Positions 26,556 through 36,183 of a stretch of DNA of 64,000 nucleotides are shown in pieces. Below the pieces are notes generated by a model. The model was given only the letters and a program-made list of their open reading frames with translations. It was not told the origin of the DNA and did not search any database. The position numbers and the translations under genes were made by a program. Location of the stretch: the NCBI GenBank assembly GCA_035944555.1, contig DASZAY010000009.1:372001-436000 (forward strand), given 5' to 3'. Every line of letters begins with the position of its first letter. The stretch's first letter is position 1. This DNA comes from CADCWK01 sp035944555. Its GTDB lineage: Bacteria; Chloroflexota; Chloroflexia; Thermomicrobiales; UBA6265.

Positions 26556-28067
26556 TCAGTCGGCGACGCCAGCCGGCACACGCCGGATACCATTGGACAA
26601 CTCGTCCAGGGTGACAAGCGGCTGGCCATTATCGGCCGTTACCGGTTCGGACTTCTGGCCACGCTCCAGGTAGAGCTTGTCCATCCCGAGCTGAACCGGG
26701 ACCGGATAGTCACCGGTCAGGCAGCCGGTGCAGAAGCCAGTGGGCCCGTTGTCGATCGCTTCCAGTAAGCCGTCGAGGCTGAGGTAATCAATGCTATCCA
26801 CGCCGATGTGCTCGCCGATCTCCGGGACGGACATCCGGGCGGCGATCAACTCCTCGCGCCGGGCAAGATCCACACCGAGGTAGCAGGGCCACATGATGGG
26901 CGGCGCATGGACCCGCATGTGCACCTCCTTTGCGCCGGCGTTCCGGAGAAGCTGCACGATCGGGCGCGACGTCGTCCCACGGACGATCGTATCGTCGATC
27001 AGGATGACCCGTCGGCCCTCCAGAACCTCCGGCAGCGCGTTGAACTTCAGCGAGACGCCCATCTCGCGGAGTCGCTGGTCCGGCTGGATGAAGGTCCGTC
27101 CGATGTAGCGGTTCTTGATCAGCGCTTCGGCATAGGGGATGCCGCTGGCCCGGGCGTACCCGATCGCGGCCGGGGTAGCGGAGTCGGGAAGCCCGACGAC
27201 GACGTCCGCGTCGACGGGTGCTTCCTGTGCCAGGCGCTCACCCATCCGCTGGCGAGTCAGGTGAAGGCGCTTGCCGTAGATCAGACTGTCCGGCCGGGCG
27301 AAGTAGATCAGCTCCAGCAGACACATCGCGTGTCGCGGCACTTCCTGCTCGCGGCGATGGCTGATACAGTCGTCGGCAGTGATCTCGACGATTTCGTCGG
27401 GATCGACCTCGCGGACGAAATCAGCGCCGACCGTCGCCAGCGCGCAACTCTCCGATGCCACCACCCAGCGACCGGACAGCTGACCCAGGCAGAGCGGACG
27501 GACGCCGAGCGGATCGCGCACAGCCAGCAGACGATCTCGCGTCGCGACGGTCAGGGAGAAGGCGCCGATCATCCGGCCCATCGCGCGACGGATCTTGTCG
27601 ACGATCGTCCGGCCCGCCGCCGTCGAGATCATCCGGGCGACGACTTCACTGTCGGTTGCCGACTCAAAGATCTCGCCACGACTCTCGAGCTCCTGCCGGA
27701 GCGCGAGGGCGTTGGTCAGGTTGCCATTGTGCGCGACCGCGATGGGACCGATTTCGCTGCTGACGACGAACGGCCCGGCGTTGCAGGCGGCATTGGAGCC
27801 GGAGGTGGAGTAGCGGCAGTGGCCGATCGCGATCTCACCGGGAAGCTTCTGGAGATCCTCCGGTTCAAAGGCGCGGTTGACGAGACCGAGGCTGGTATGG
27901 ACATGGACGTCCCTACCGTCGCTAGTCGCGATACCGGCACTCTCCTGCCCCCGGTGCTGGAGGGCATAGAGGCCAAAGAAGGTAATCCGGGCGACGTCTT
28001 CGCCGGGAGCGAAGATGCCGAAGACACCGCACTCCTCGCGAGGCTTGTCCATCCGGTCATCCCACAT
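26556..28067 (-). CDS. purF: Amidophosphoribosyltransferase
   Basis: First committed step of purine synthesis: PRPP plus glutamine to 5-phosphoribosylamine. It is the Bacillus type. A short propeptide precedes the N-terminal nucleophile (MWDDRMDKPREE then CGVFG, Cys13). Candidate [4Fe-4S] ligands are seen: the Cys in HAMCLLEL, in MWPCYLGVDLA, and in the pair GFCTGCLTGDYP. The PRPP motif is VILIDDTIVRGTT. The length is 503 aa. ATG 28067 follows GAGGAGA; an in-frame start at 28268 is rejected. A 146-bp gap with a hairpin separates it from purL. Confidence 0.96.
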   Translation of the reverse strand: MWDDRMDKPREECGVFGIFAPGEDVARITFFGLYALQHRGQESAGIATSDGRDVHVHTSLGLVNRAFEPEDLQKLPGEIAIGHCRYSTSGSNAACNAGPFVVSSEIGPIAVAHNGNLTNALALRQELESRGEIFESATDSEVVARMISTAAGRTIVDKIRRAMGRMIGAFSLTVATRDRLLAVRDPLGVRPLCLGQLSGRWVVASESCALATVGADFVREVDPDEIVEITADDCISHRREQEVPRHAMCLLELIYFARPDSLIYGKRLHLTRQRMGERLAQEAPVDADVVVGLPDSATPAAIGYARASGIPYAEALIKNRYIGRTFIQPDQRLREMGVSLKFNALPEVLEGRRVILIDDTIVRGTTSRPIVQLLRNAGAKEVHMRVHAPPIMWPCYLGVDLARREELIAARMSVPEIGEHIGVDSIDYLSLDGLLEAIDNGPTGFCTGCLTGDYPVPVQLGMDKLYLERGQKSEPVTADNGQPLVTLDELSNGIRRVPAGVAD

Positions 28068-28213
28068 CGGGGGTCTCCTCGGCTGGTGGATGCCAGCGGG
28101 CCGTTGTGCGCTTACGGAAAGTACAGCGGGTATGATGTGACCATAACACTGTCGGACGGGTCCGGACCACCGTGCAGTTCGCACGATCGGCTGGACCCGT
28201 CTGGATAGGTAGG

Positions 28214-30424
28214 TCAGGCCGTCGCCGAGACGGTCGTGTCCAGGGCACGCTCCAGGCCGGTCTCCCACGTCCTGGCGAGGTCCGACAGCGAACGAGCGGC
28301 GTCTCCGATCGTGATCGCGTCACCGCCAGCCATACCCAAGGGGCGAGCCCTGATCCCTGCAGCTTCGGCCGCGGTCAGAAGGCCGGCCGAGGCGTTGGCC
28401 GGTACAGCAACGAGGATCCGGCTGGCTGACTCGCCGAACCAGGCGGTCTCGCCGGCCCCGATCGAGCCAGCGTCCGCCAGAAATCCGACACCGCTCAGGA
28501 TCGCCATCTCGGTCAGTGCGACGAGCAGCCCACCAAGCCCCACGTCATGCGCGGTCCGCAGCTCACCGGCGGCGATCTGCTGTCGCACGAACCGGGTCAG
28601 GGCCACCTCAGCGTCCATGTCCAGCGCGGGGGGTTGGCCCCAGCTCTCTCCCTCAATGACGGCGAGGTACTCACTCCCGCCGAGGGTCGGCTCGCCCGCA
28701 CCGAGTAACAGCAGGACATCGTCCGTCTGCCAGTTCATGGATGCGTGGCGGGTAACATCGTCCAGCACGCCGACGACGCCGATCGTCGGGGTCGGGAGAA
28801 CAGCCGACTGGTCGGTCTCGTTGTAGAGCGAGACATTGCCGCTGACGACCGGGATGGTGAAGGCGGCGCTCGCGTCAGCGATCCCCTGGACGGCCTGGCT
28901 GAGCTGGTAGTAGCCAGCCGGACGGCGCGGGTTGCCAAAGTTCAGGCAATTGGTGAGCGCCAGCGGCGTCCCACCGACACAGGAAACGTTGCGGGCGGCC
29001 TCGGCAACGGCATGCCGGGCACCAAGTCGCGGATCGAGCGAGCAGTAGCGGCTGTTGCAATCCAGCGAGATAGCCAGACCGCGAGTCGTTCCCTTGATGC
29101 GGAGCACTGCGGCATCGCCCTGCCCAGGAGCGACGACCGTATTGGTGAGGATGGTATGGTCGTACTGCTCGATGACGGGACGGCGGGAAGCGATGTTTGG
29201 TGAACCGAGCAACTGATCCAGGCGACCGAACAGGTCTTCCGGGTCGGAGATCGAATCCGCGGGAACGGCGCGGGCGCGGGCGGCAATGGGTCGTTCGCCC
29301 TCCTTCGCCTCGGGCTCGTAGGTCGGGCACTCGTCGGTGAACAGGCCGGCGGGCACCTCGACGACTACCTCGTCGCCGTCCCGAACCCGGACCAGGCCGT
29401 CGTCCGTCACCTGCCCGACCACGGCGGCGTGGAGCGACCAGCGCTCGAGGATCCCGGTGACACGCTCGACGCCTTCCGGCCGGACGACCAGCAGCATCCG
29501 CTCCTGACTTTCGGAGAGCATGACCTCGTACGCGGTCATCCCTTCCTCACGCCGGGGCACCTTCTGAACATCGATCTCCGCGCCAACGCCGCCTCGGCTG
29601 GTGCATTCCACCAGCGAGGACGTCAGGCCGGCGGCTCCCATGTCCTGCATGGCGACGATGTCATCGGTCTCAAGCAACTCCAGGCAGGCTTCGATCAGTT
29701 GGCGTTCGAGGAACGGGTTACCGACCTGGATGACGCCGCGGTGCGACGCTTCCGGGTCGTCAACGGACGAGAACGTCGCGCCGCCAAGCCCGTCACGGCC
29801 CGTGTCCGCCCCGGCAACCATGAGGACGTTGCCCGGCCCCTCCGCCCGGGCCCGGGTCAGCTTGTCGTGCGGCACGATGCCGACGCACATCGCGTTGACC
29901 AGCGGATTGCCATTGAAGGCCGGATCGAAGAACACCTCACCGCCGACATTGGGAATCCCGAGGCAGTTGCCGTAGCCACCGATGCCAGCGACGACGTTGC
30001 TGAAGAGGTAGCGATTCCGCGGCACATCGAGGTGACCGAACCGCAACCCATCGAGCACGGCGATCGGCCTGGCACCCATGGTGAAGATGTCGCGGACGAT
30101 GCCGCCGACGCCCGTCGCGGCACCCTCATAGGGCTCGACGGCACTGGGGTGGTTGTGCGACTCGACCTTGAAGACCGCTGCGAGACCGTCACCGATATCG
30201 ACGGCCCCGGCGTTCTCGCCGGGCCCCTGGATTACCCAGGGCGCCGACGTCCGGAAGAAACGGAACAACGGCCGCGAGTGCTTGTACCCGCAGTGCTCGC
30301 TCCACATCGACCCGAACATGCCCAACTCAACGGGCGTCGGTTCCCGGCCGAGCAGCTCACTGATGCGGGTCCACTCGTCGTCGCTCAGTGCGACCTCTCG
30401 CCAGGCACCATCCGGAATAGCCAA
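28214..30424 (-). CDS. purL: Phosphoribosylformylglycinamidine synthase subunit PurL
   Basis: Synthetase subunit of the three-part FGAR amidotransferase, converting FGAR to FGAM with ATP and ammonia delivered by PurQ. The 736-aa length is that of small PurL. Motifs are MWSEHCGYKHSRP, VFKVESHNHPSAVEPYEGAATGVGG, RDIFTMGARPIA, MQDMGAAGLTSS, and in the second half GGTPLALTNCLNFGNPRR and VVSGNVSLYNE. PurQ and PurS lie directly upstream, as in Bacillus. There is a 50-bp gap to purQ. Confidence 0.97.
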   Translation of the reverse strand: MAIPDGAWREVALSDDEWTRISELLGREPTPVELGMFGSMWSEHCGYKHSRPLFRFFRTSAPWVIQGPGENAGAVDIGDGLAAVFKVESHNHPSAVEPYEGAATGVGGIVRDIFTMGARPIAVLDGLRFGHLDVPRNRYLFSNVVAGIGGYGNCLGIPNVGGEVFFDPAFNGNPLVNAMCVGIVPHDKLTRARAEGPGNVLMVAGADTGRDGLGGATFSSVDDPEASHRGVIQVGNPFLERQLIEACLELLETDDIVAMQDMGAAGLTSSLVECTSRGGVGAEIDVQKVPRREEGMTAYEVMLSESQERMLLVVRPEGVERVTGILERWSLHAAVVGQVTDDGLVRVRDGDEVVVEVPAGLFTDECPTYEPEAKEGERPIAARARAVPADSISDPEDLFGRLDQLLGSPNIASRRPVIEQYDHTILTNTVVAPGQGDAAVLRIKGTTRGLAISLDCNSRYCSLDPRLGARHAVAEAARNVSCVGGTPLALTNCLNFGNPRRPAGYYQLSQAVQGIADASAAFTIPVVSGNVSLYNETDQSAVLPTPTIGVVGVLDDVTRHASMNWQTDDVLLLLGAGEPTLGGSEYLAVIEGESWGQPPALDMDAEVALTRFVRQQIAAGELRTAHDVGLGGLLVALTEMAILSGVGFLADAGSIGAGETAWFGESASRILVAVPANASAGLLTAAEAAGIRARPLGMAGGDAITIGDAARSLSDLARTWETGLERALDTTVSATA

Positions 30425-30474
30425 CCGTTCCCCCTACCGTCAGTGTCTGTTACGCGTCCGAATCTGGTTGCCGG

Positions 30475-31188
30475 TCAGGCCGGAGCAGCGACAGCGCCGC
30501 CGAGAACGGCCCGCAGGAGCCGCAGCCCATCGGCCCCGCCGACCAGCTCGTTGGCCGCCCGCTCAGGGTGCGGCATGATCCCCACGACATTGCCGGCCGC
30601 ATTGGAGACCGCCGCGATGCTGCCGACCGACCCGTTGCGGTTCGACGACTCATCGACGGTCCCGTCCGGAGTGCAATAGCGGGCCACGATCTGGCCCTGC
30701 GCCTCGAGCATCGCGATCGTCTCCGGGTCGGCGAAGTACGACCCCTCGCCATGGGCGACGGGCAGGCGGAGGACGGTTGCCTCGGCGATCCCGCCCGTCC
30801 AGGCTGTCCGGTCGGACTCGATCCGGATGTGCGACCAGTGGCAGTGGAAGCGCATGGTGCCGTTCCGGAGCAGGGCGCCCGGGAGCAGGTGCGCTTCGGT
30901 CAGCACCTGGAAGCCGTTGCAGATGCCGAGGACCGGCCCACCCGCCCCGGCGAACTCGGCGAGCGGCGCCATCACCGGCGCGAACCGGGCGATGGCCCCA
31001 CAGCGCAGGTGGTCGCCATAGGAGAAGCCGCCGGGGAGAACGACCGCATCGATCCCGCTGAGACTGGTCTCGCGGTAGTCGACGAAGCGTGCTTCGACCC
31101 CTACGTCCTCGCGCATGGCATGGAGTGCATCGTAATCACCGTTGGAGCCGGGGAAGGTAATGACCCCGACGACGGGTCGGCCGCTCAT
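30475..31188 (-). CDS. purQ: Phosphoribosylformylglycinamidine synthase subunit PurQ
   Basis: Class I glutamine amidotransferase supplying ammonia to PurL. The triad is present: nucleophile Cys90 in GICNGFQ, and His/Glu in MPHPERA near the C-terminus. The oxyanion region is LPGGFSYGDHLRCGAIA. The 237-aa length is typical. It is separated by 5 bp from purS upstream, hence tightly co-expressed. Confidence 0.97.
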   Translation of the reverse strand: MSGRPVVGVITFPGSNGDYDALHAMREDVGVEARFVDYRETSLSGIDAVVLPGGFSYGDHLRCGAIARFAPVMAPLAEFAGAGGPVLGICNGFQVLTEAHLLPGALLRNGTMRFHCHWSHIRIESDRTAWTGGIAEATVLRLPVAHGEGSYFADPETIAMLEAQGQIVARYCTPDGTVDESSNRNGSVGSIAAVSNAAGNVVGIMPHPERAANELVGGADGLRLLRAVLGGAVAAPA

Positions 31189-31193
31189 CGCTA

Positions 31194-31478
31194 TCAGGTC
31201 CTCGCTTGGAATGGCTCGACGTCGACGCTGAAGGTTTCGATCACCGGGTTTGCCAGCAGTTGCTCCCCCATGCGCTCGACCGTTGCCCGGGCCAGGTCCT
31301 CCGACTCGGCCTGGACGACGAGGGTGATGACCTTGCCCGCCCGGACGGTGTCGACGCCGTCGTAGCCGAGCTGCTCGAGACCATGCCGGATCGACTCGCC
31401 GGCTGGGTCATTGACGCCGGCCTTGGGGAGAACGGTCACGGCGACACGCCACCGCGATTCGCTGGTTTCCTCGCTCAC
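31194..31478 (-). CDS. purS: Phosphoribosylformylglycinamidine synthase subunit PurS
   Basis: Small bridging subunit of the PurSQL complex. The 94-aa protein has the family pattern: VAVTVLPKAGVNDPAGESI, LGYDGVDTVRAGKVITL and ATVERMGEQLLANPVIETF. A GTG start at 31478 has GGAGG five bases before it. A 50-bp gap separates it from purC. Its presence explains why purL is the short form. Confidence 0.96.
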   Translation of the reverse strand: MSEETSESRWRVAVTVLPKAGVNDPAGESIRHGLEQLGYDGVDTVRAGKVITLVVQAESEDLARATVERMGEQLLANPVIETFSVDVEPFQART

Positions 31479-31528
31479 GAATGTCCTCCATCGTTTCCAG
31501 GAAGGGAACGCGGTACGTTGATGGGCGA

Positions 31529-32434
31529 TCAGGACCGGTACTCAGCCATTTCTGCGCCGGTGATCGCCCGGAAGGCATCCCGGTAACGCTGTTGCGTTCC
31601 GAGGACGATGTCGGTGGGAAGCTCCGGAGCGGGCGGCTCCCGGTCCCAGCCGGACGAAGCCAACCAGTCACGGACGAACTGCTTGTCGAAGCTCGGCTGG
31701 TCGGCGCCGGGCTCATAGAGCCGCGCATCCCAGTAGCGGGAACTGTCGGGTGTGAGTACTTCGTCGATCAGGCTGATACGTCCGTCAATGTACCCGAACT
31801 CGAATTTTGTGTCGGCCAGGATCAGTCCCCGCTGCTCGGCGTGAGCCGTCGCTCGGCCATAGAGCGCCAGGCTGATCCGCTCCAGCTCCTGCGCGACCTC
31901 CACGCCGAATCGGTCCGCCACCGCCACCGCGGAGACATTGACGTCGTGACCGTCGTCGACCTTGAGCGCCGGGCTGAAGATCGGCTCCGGGAGGCGGTCC
32001 GCGAAGCGGAGTCCGGCTGGCAGGGGGACGCCCGCGACCGAGCCTTCGCGCTGATACTCTGACCAGACCGACCCATAGAGGAAGCCGCGGACGACGCACT
32101 CGACGTCGATCCGCTCCGCTCGGCGGACCAGCATCGACCGGTTGGCCAGGTCAGGATCGGCCACGAGGTCGGGAGGAAGGCGGTCCGACGCATCCGGCAG
32201 GACGGTCGTGATCAGGTGATTGGGAACGATATCGCCCAGCCGGTCGAACCAGAACCGGGACAATTGGGTCAGGACGATCCCCTTGTCCGGGATCCGGGTC
32301 GGCAGGATCACATCGAAGGCGGAGACGCGATCGGAGGCGACCATCAGCAGGTCGTCGCCAGCCTCCCAGGTATCGCGGACCTTGCCGCGGCGGAACAGCG
32401 GCAGCCCGTGAAGCGTTTCGCCGATGTTGCTCAT
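31529..32434 (-). CDS. purC: Phosphoribosylaminoimidazole-succinocarboxamide synthase
   Basis: SAICAR synthetase: joins CAIR and aspartate with ATP in purine synthesis. Motifs are FRRGKVRDTWEAGDDLLMVASDRVSAFD (read from about residue 14), ECVVRGFLYGSVW, LILADTKFEFGYIDG, LIDEVLTPDSSRYWD and PSFDKQFVRDWL. The 301 aa fit the long form. Its ATG 32434 overlaps the purB stop (TGATG), so translation is coupled. Confidence 0.97.
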   Translation of the reverse strand: MSNIGETLHGLPLFRRGKVRDTWEAGDDLLMVASDRVSAFDVILPTRIPDKGIVLTQLSRFWFDRLGDIVPNHLITTVLPDASDRLPPDLVADPDLANRSMLVRRAERIDVECVVRGFLYGSVWSEYQREGSVAGVPLPAGLRFADRLPEPIFSPALKVDDGHDVNVSAVAVADRFGVEVAQELERISLALYGRATAHAEQRGLILADTKFEFGYIDGRISLIDEVLTPDSSRYWDARLYEPGADQPSFDKQFVRDWLASSGWDREPPAPELPTDIVLGTQQRYRDAFRAITGAEMAEYRS

Positions 32435-33765
32435 CAAGCCCCTGCTCTCGCTGACCCGGAGGGGGCCGTTGCTTCAGACAGTCCCAGCCGCTCGAAGACC
32501 CGCCCGACGTTGGCAAGCTGATCCCATGGGTCGAACAGGCCGTCGAGGTCCGCGTGGGTGAGCACGGACGTGACCTGCTCGTCCGCCTTGAGCGCGTCCT
32601 GGAACGGCGTCCCGCCATCCCAGGACGCGAGGGCGTGCTTCTGGACGATCTTGTACGCGACCTGCCGGTCAAGCCCGGCGTCGACCAGGGCGAGCAGGAC
32701 GCGCTGGGAGTAAATCAAACCGCCGGTCAGCTCGAGATTGGTCCGCATCTGTTCAGGAAAGACAACAAGGTCCTCGACGATCTCAAGAACGAGATCCAGC
32801 ATGTAGTCCACGATGATGCACGCATCGGGGAAGATGACTCGCTCGGCCGAGGAGTGGCTGATGTCGCGCTCGTGCCAAAGAGGAACGTTCTCCATGGCGG
32901 TGACCGCGTAGCCACGGAGCAGGCGAGCCAGCCCGGCGGCTCGCTCACTGGCGTGCGGGTTCCGCTTGTGGGGCATGGCCGACGAGCCCATGTTGCCTTC
33001 GCCGAACGGTTCCTGGACCTCGCGAACCTCCGTACGGGCGAGATGCCGGACCTCGGTCGTCATCTTCTCGAGGGTCCCGCCGAGACCGGCCAGTGTCATG
33101 ATGAAGGCGGCGTGGCGGTCACGCTGCACGACCTGGGTCGACGCCGGAGCGGCGGTCAGACCGAGCTCGGCACAGACCTCGTCCTCGAGCTCGACCGGGA
33201 CGTGGGCGTGCGTGCCGACGGCCCCGGAGATCTTGCCCGTAGCGATATCCTCGGACGCGAGCGACAGCCGGCGGCGGTGACGCCGGAGCTCGTCGTACCA
33301 GATGGCGACCTTGAGGCCGAAGGTCGTCGGTTCCGCGTGAATGCCGTGGGTTCGCCCGACCATGGGCGTGTCGCGGTGCCGGATCGCCAGCTCAGCCGTG
33401 GCAGCGATTAGCGTGTCGAGTCCCCGGGCGATCAGCTCGGCAGAGTCGCGGGCCTGCATGGCTAGACCGGTATCCACGACGTCGGACGATGTCAGTCCCA
33501 GGTGGATGAACCGCGCCGCCTCGCCGACCGTCTCGCCGGTCGCCCGGAGAAAGGCAATGACGTCATGGTCTGTCTCCCGCTCGATCTCGCGCATCCGCTC
33601 GACATCGCAGGTCGCACCCCGGATGGCCGGCATCGCGTCGGCCGGGATGCGTCCCCGCCGGGCCCAGCCCTCACAGACGGCGACCTCGATCGCGACCCAC
33701 GTGTCCAGCTTGTGCTGGTCACTCCAGATCGCTCCCATCTCCGGCCGCGTGTATCGCTCGATCAT
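32434..33765 (-). CDS. purB: Adenylosuccinate lyase
   Basis: Catalyses two beta-eliminations in purine synthesis, SAICAR to AICAR and adenylosuccinate to AMP. The superfamily signature GSSAMPHKRNPHASE is intact, and RYTRPEMGAIWSDQHK, LGLTSSDVVDTGLAMQ and PMVGRTHGIHAEPTTFG are typical. Length 443 aa. ATG 33765 follows GAGAGG at eight bases; an in-frame start at 33819 is rejected. It is the first gene of the pur run, so the operon promoter should lie in the region shared with glmS. Confidence 0.97.
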   Translation of the reverse strand: MIERYTRPEMGAIWSDQHKLDTWVAIEVAVCEGWARRGRIPADAMPAIRGATCDVERMREIERETDHDVIAFLRATGETVGEAARFIHLGLTSSDVVDTGLAMQARDSAELIARGLDTLIAATAELAIRHRDTPMVGRTHGIHAEPTTFGLKVAIWYDELRRHRRRLSLASEDIATGKISGAVGTHAHVPVELEDEVCAELGLTAAPASTQVVQRDRHAAFIMTLAGLGGTLEKMTTEVRHLARTEVREVQEPFGEGNMGSSAMPHKRNPHASERAAGLARLLRGYAVTAMENVPLWHERDISHSSAERVIFPDACIIVDYMLDLVLEIVEDLVVFPEQMRTNLELTGGLIYSQRVLLALVDAGLDRQVAYKIVQKHALASWDGGTPFQDALKADEQVTSVLTHADLDGLFDPWDQLANVGRVFERLGLSEATAPSGSARAGA

Positions 33766-34340
33766 CCCCCAGCCTCTCGTGGCCTGCGTGCTGTCGCCCG
33801 CGCGACTGAACCTTGGCACCTGTCCTTTATGCGGCCTATCGTACCCCGATAGCCCAAAGGTCCTGCTTGACAGGCATCACGGGTCCCAGGACCCGGCAGT
33901 GGTTGCGGTCGGCCCCGCTGCCTCGTAGACTCCGGTTCGACGCACGATTGGGATGGCATGCGGGTTCTGCTCGCGTTCGTAGCGCCGGGACTCGGAGGCA
34001 GAGGCTCCGAGTTGACGAGGTGGGAACCGATCGAACTCTTCGGCGGGTGGTTCCCCGGCTCACACGGTCGAAAGTCAACGGACAAAGCGGTCGAGCGATC
34101 GGCCGACAAAACCGCTGACACGTGTATTACCCCAGCGACGTGGTGGCTTCGCCGATGGCGGCCTCCGTCGACGTGTTCTTCTTGCCACGCCTGATGTGCT
34201 CACACCGACCAACGATCACCGTCGCCCGCCGGGCTCCTGTCCAGGCGTGCCTCATCGTGGCGCGATCGATCGCGCCAGCGGTGGTCTCCTTTCGTGCGCC
34301 CCGGAGTCCGGGGAGCACGGTGTGATGGGACTTCCAAACC
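33766..34340. other. Divergent intergenic region between purB and glmS
   Basis: It must hold the promoters of the purine run (minus) and glmS (plus). I see no clear riboswitch consensus and no gene. Visible structure: an 8-bp hairpin ACTCGGAG / CTCCGAGT near 33991-34014, and an 18-bp perfect palindrome at 34259-34276, about 65 bp before the glmS start. Confidence 0.5.
34259..34276. repeat. 18-bp perfect palindrome in the glmS leader
   Basis: GGCGCGATCGATCGCGCC is perfectly self-complementary with no loop. It is a possible operator or protein-binding site controlling glmS; function unproven. Confidence 0.45.
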
Positions 34341-36110
34341 ATGTGCGGAATCTTTGGCTACGTCGGCACGTCGACCGACCTCGGCCCCGTCGTCCTCTCG
34401 GCCCTCCGGACCCTCGAGTACCGCGGCTACGACTCCTGGGGCGTCGCCATCGGTGCCGACGACGGGATCGCCGTCGAGAAGAGCACCGGCAAGATCGGCG
34501 AGGCGAAGACGACCCTGCCCGGCAGTTCGATCGGCTTCGGCCACACCCGCTGGGCCACGCATGGCGGTGTGACGCACGCGAACGCACACCCCCACCTTGC
34601 CCCGTCCGGCCGCGTCGCGGTGATCCACAACGGCATCGTCGACAACTTCCGCAGCCTCCGGGACGACTTCGAGACGGCCGGCCACTCCTTCGTCTCCGAG
34701 ACGGACAGCGAGGTCATCGCCCACCTCGTCGGCTCGGCGGTGGAGTCCGGCCAGGACCTCGTCACGGCGGTTTCATCGTCCTTCGAGCAGCTCAAGGGGC
34801 TGAACGCCGTGATCGCGATGCTGCCGGAGACCGGTGAGCTGGTCGCGGCCAAGAACGTCTCACCCCTGGTCGTCGGCTACGGACCTGAGGGCGCCACGAT
34901 CGCCTCCGACGCGCTGGCGCTCGGTCCCCACGCGGATCGGGTCCTCTACCTTGAGGACGATCACCTGGTCCGGCTGACGGCCGACGGGGTCGAGCTGTTC
35001 GACCGCCGGACGATGACGGCGCTTCCGGCCGAGTTCGTGCCGCTGGATCTCGGCGGCGCCGACATGGGGATGGGCAACTACGATACGTTCATGGCCAAGG
35101 AGATGGCGGAGCAGCCCTCCGTCGTCGAGCGCCTCGTCACCAGCGGCGGCCCCGCGCTGACCGAGCTGGCCCGGGAGATCGATGCGGCCTCGGAGACCTT
35201 CCTCGTCGGCTGCGGGACGGCCGCCTACGCCGCCCAGACCGGCGCCTACCTGCTTGGCCAGATCGCCGGCCAGCGCGTCACGGTCGTCGCCGGCAGCGAG
35301 TTCCAGTACCTGCAACACCTGCTCTCGCCCAGGAGTCTGGTGATCGCCCTGTCGCAGAGCGGCGAGACGGCCGACATCATCGAGGCGATGATGGCCGCCC
35401 GCGCCCGCGGCGCTCGCCTCGGTGCCCTGGTAAACGCCCGCAACTCCACGCTGGACCGGATGGTCGACGTCCGCGTTCACCTGGAGGCCGGACCCGAGCA
35501 GTGTGTCCTTTCGACCAAGGCCTACACCGCCAAGGTCACCGCGCTCCTGCTCCTGGCCCATGAGCTGGCCGACATCCGGGAGCAGGGCCGCGCCGCCGCC
35601 ATGACCGCCTCACGGGGGCTCTCCTCGCTGCTGGCCGATCCGGCTTGGATGGCGAACATCGAGCGGATCGCGGTGCATATCCACCGCGACGCCCACATGT
35701 TCGTCATCGGCCGCGGCGTGAACTTCCCGACGGCGCTGGAGTCGGCCCTCAAGATCAAGGAAGTCAGTTACATCCACGCCGAGGGCTTCGCCGGTGGTGA
35801 GCTCAAGCACGGGGTGATCGCCCTGATCTCCGACGGCACGCCCTGCCTGGTCTTCGCACCGGACGACGACACCCGGACCGACGTGCTCTCCGGCGCGATC
35901 GAGCTGAAGAGCCGTGGGGGCTACATCATTGGGGTCGGCACGTCGCCGGACCCGGCCTTCGATGCTTTCATCGAGGTCCCCGATGCAGGCGTTGCCCAGC
36001 CGATCGTCAACGCGCTGCCTGCGCAGCTGCTGGGGTACCACGCCGCCCGTGCCCTCGGCTATGACCCAGACAAGCCGAGGAACCTGGCCAAGAGCGTAAC
36101 GGTCAAATAA
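34341..36110 (+). CDS. glmS: Glutamine--fructose-6-phosphate aminotransferase (isomerising)
   Basis: Makes glucosamine-6-phosphate, the entry to UDP-GlcNAc and peptidoglycan. The N-terminal glutaminase domain begins with the nucleophile Cys1 after Met removal (CGIFGYVG), with GYDSWG, GHTRWATHGG and HNGIVDNF. Two SIS isomerase domains follow (GCGTAAYAAQTGAYLLGQIAG; SQSGETADIIEAM; STKAYTAKVTALL; GRGVNFPTALESALKIKEVSY). The C-terminus AKSVTVK is canonical. Length 589 aa. No strong ribosome site is seen before this ATG, yet it is fixed by the Cys1 requirement. Confidence 0.97.
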   Translation: MCGIFGYVGTSTDLGPVVLSALRTLEYRGYDSWGVAIGADDGIAVEKSTGKIGEAKTTLPGSSIGFGHTRWATHGGVTHANAHPHLAPSGRVAVIHNGIVDNFRSLRDDFETAGHSFVSETDSEVIAHLVGSAVESGQDLVTAVSSSFEQLKGLNAVIAMLPETGELVAAKNVSPLVVGYGPEGATIASDALALGPHADRVLYLEDDHLVRLTADGVELFDRRTMTALPAEFVPLDLGGADMGMGNYDTFMAKEMAEQPSVVERLVTSGGPALTELAREIDAASETFLVGCGTAAYAAQTGAYLLGQIAGQRVTVVAGSEFQYLQHLLSPRSLVIALSQSGETADIIEAMMAARARGARLGALVNARNSTLDRMVDVRVHLEAGPEQCVLSTKAYTAKVTALLLLAHELADIREQGRAAAMTASRGLSSLLADPAWMANIERIAVHIHRDAHMFVIGRGVNFPTALESALKIKEVSYIHAEGFAGGELKHGVIALISDGTPCLVFAPDDDTRTDVLSGAIELKSRGGYIIGVGTSPDPAFDAFIEVPDAGVAQPIVNALPAQLLGYHAARALGYDPDKPRNLAKSVTVK

Positions 36111-36135
36111 CGGACTCAAAAGACCATGAGGCGAA

Positions 36136-36173
36136 GACGGGGCCGGAGGAGTAATCCTCCGGCCCCGTCGTTT
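36136..36173 (+). terminator. Terminator after glmS
   Basis: A 15-bp perfect stem GACGGGGCCGGAGGA / TCCTCCGGCCCCGTC with a GTAA loop, followed by GTTT. Confidence 0.8.
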
Positions 36174-36183
36174 GTGGCGACCT

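Noticed and set aside
26808..28208. 466-codon plus frame over purF
   Set aside because: Antisense to purF; no family motifs.
33766..34340. Possible glmS ribozyme or purine riboswitch
   Set aside because: None of the conserved core sequences of either class is visible on either strand.
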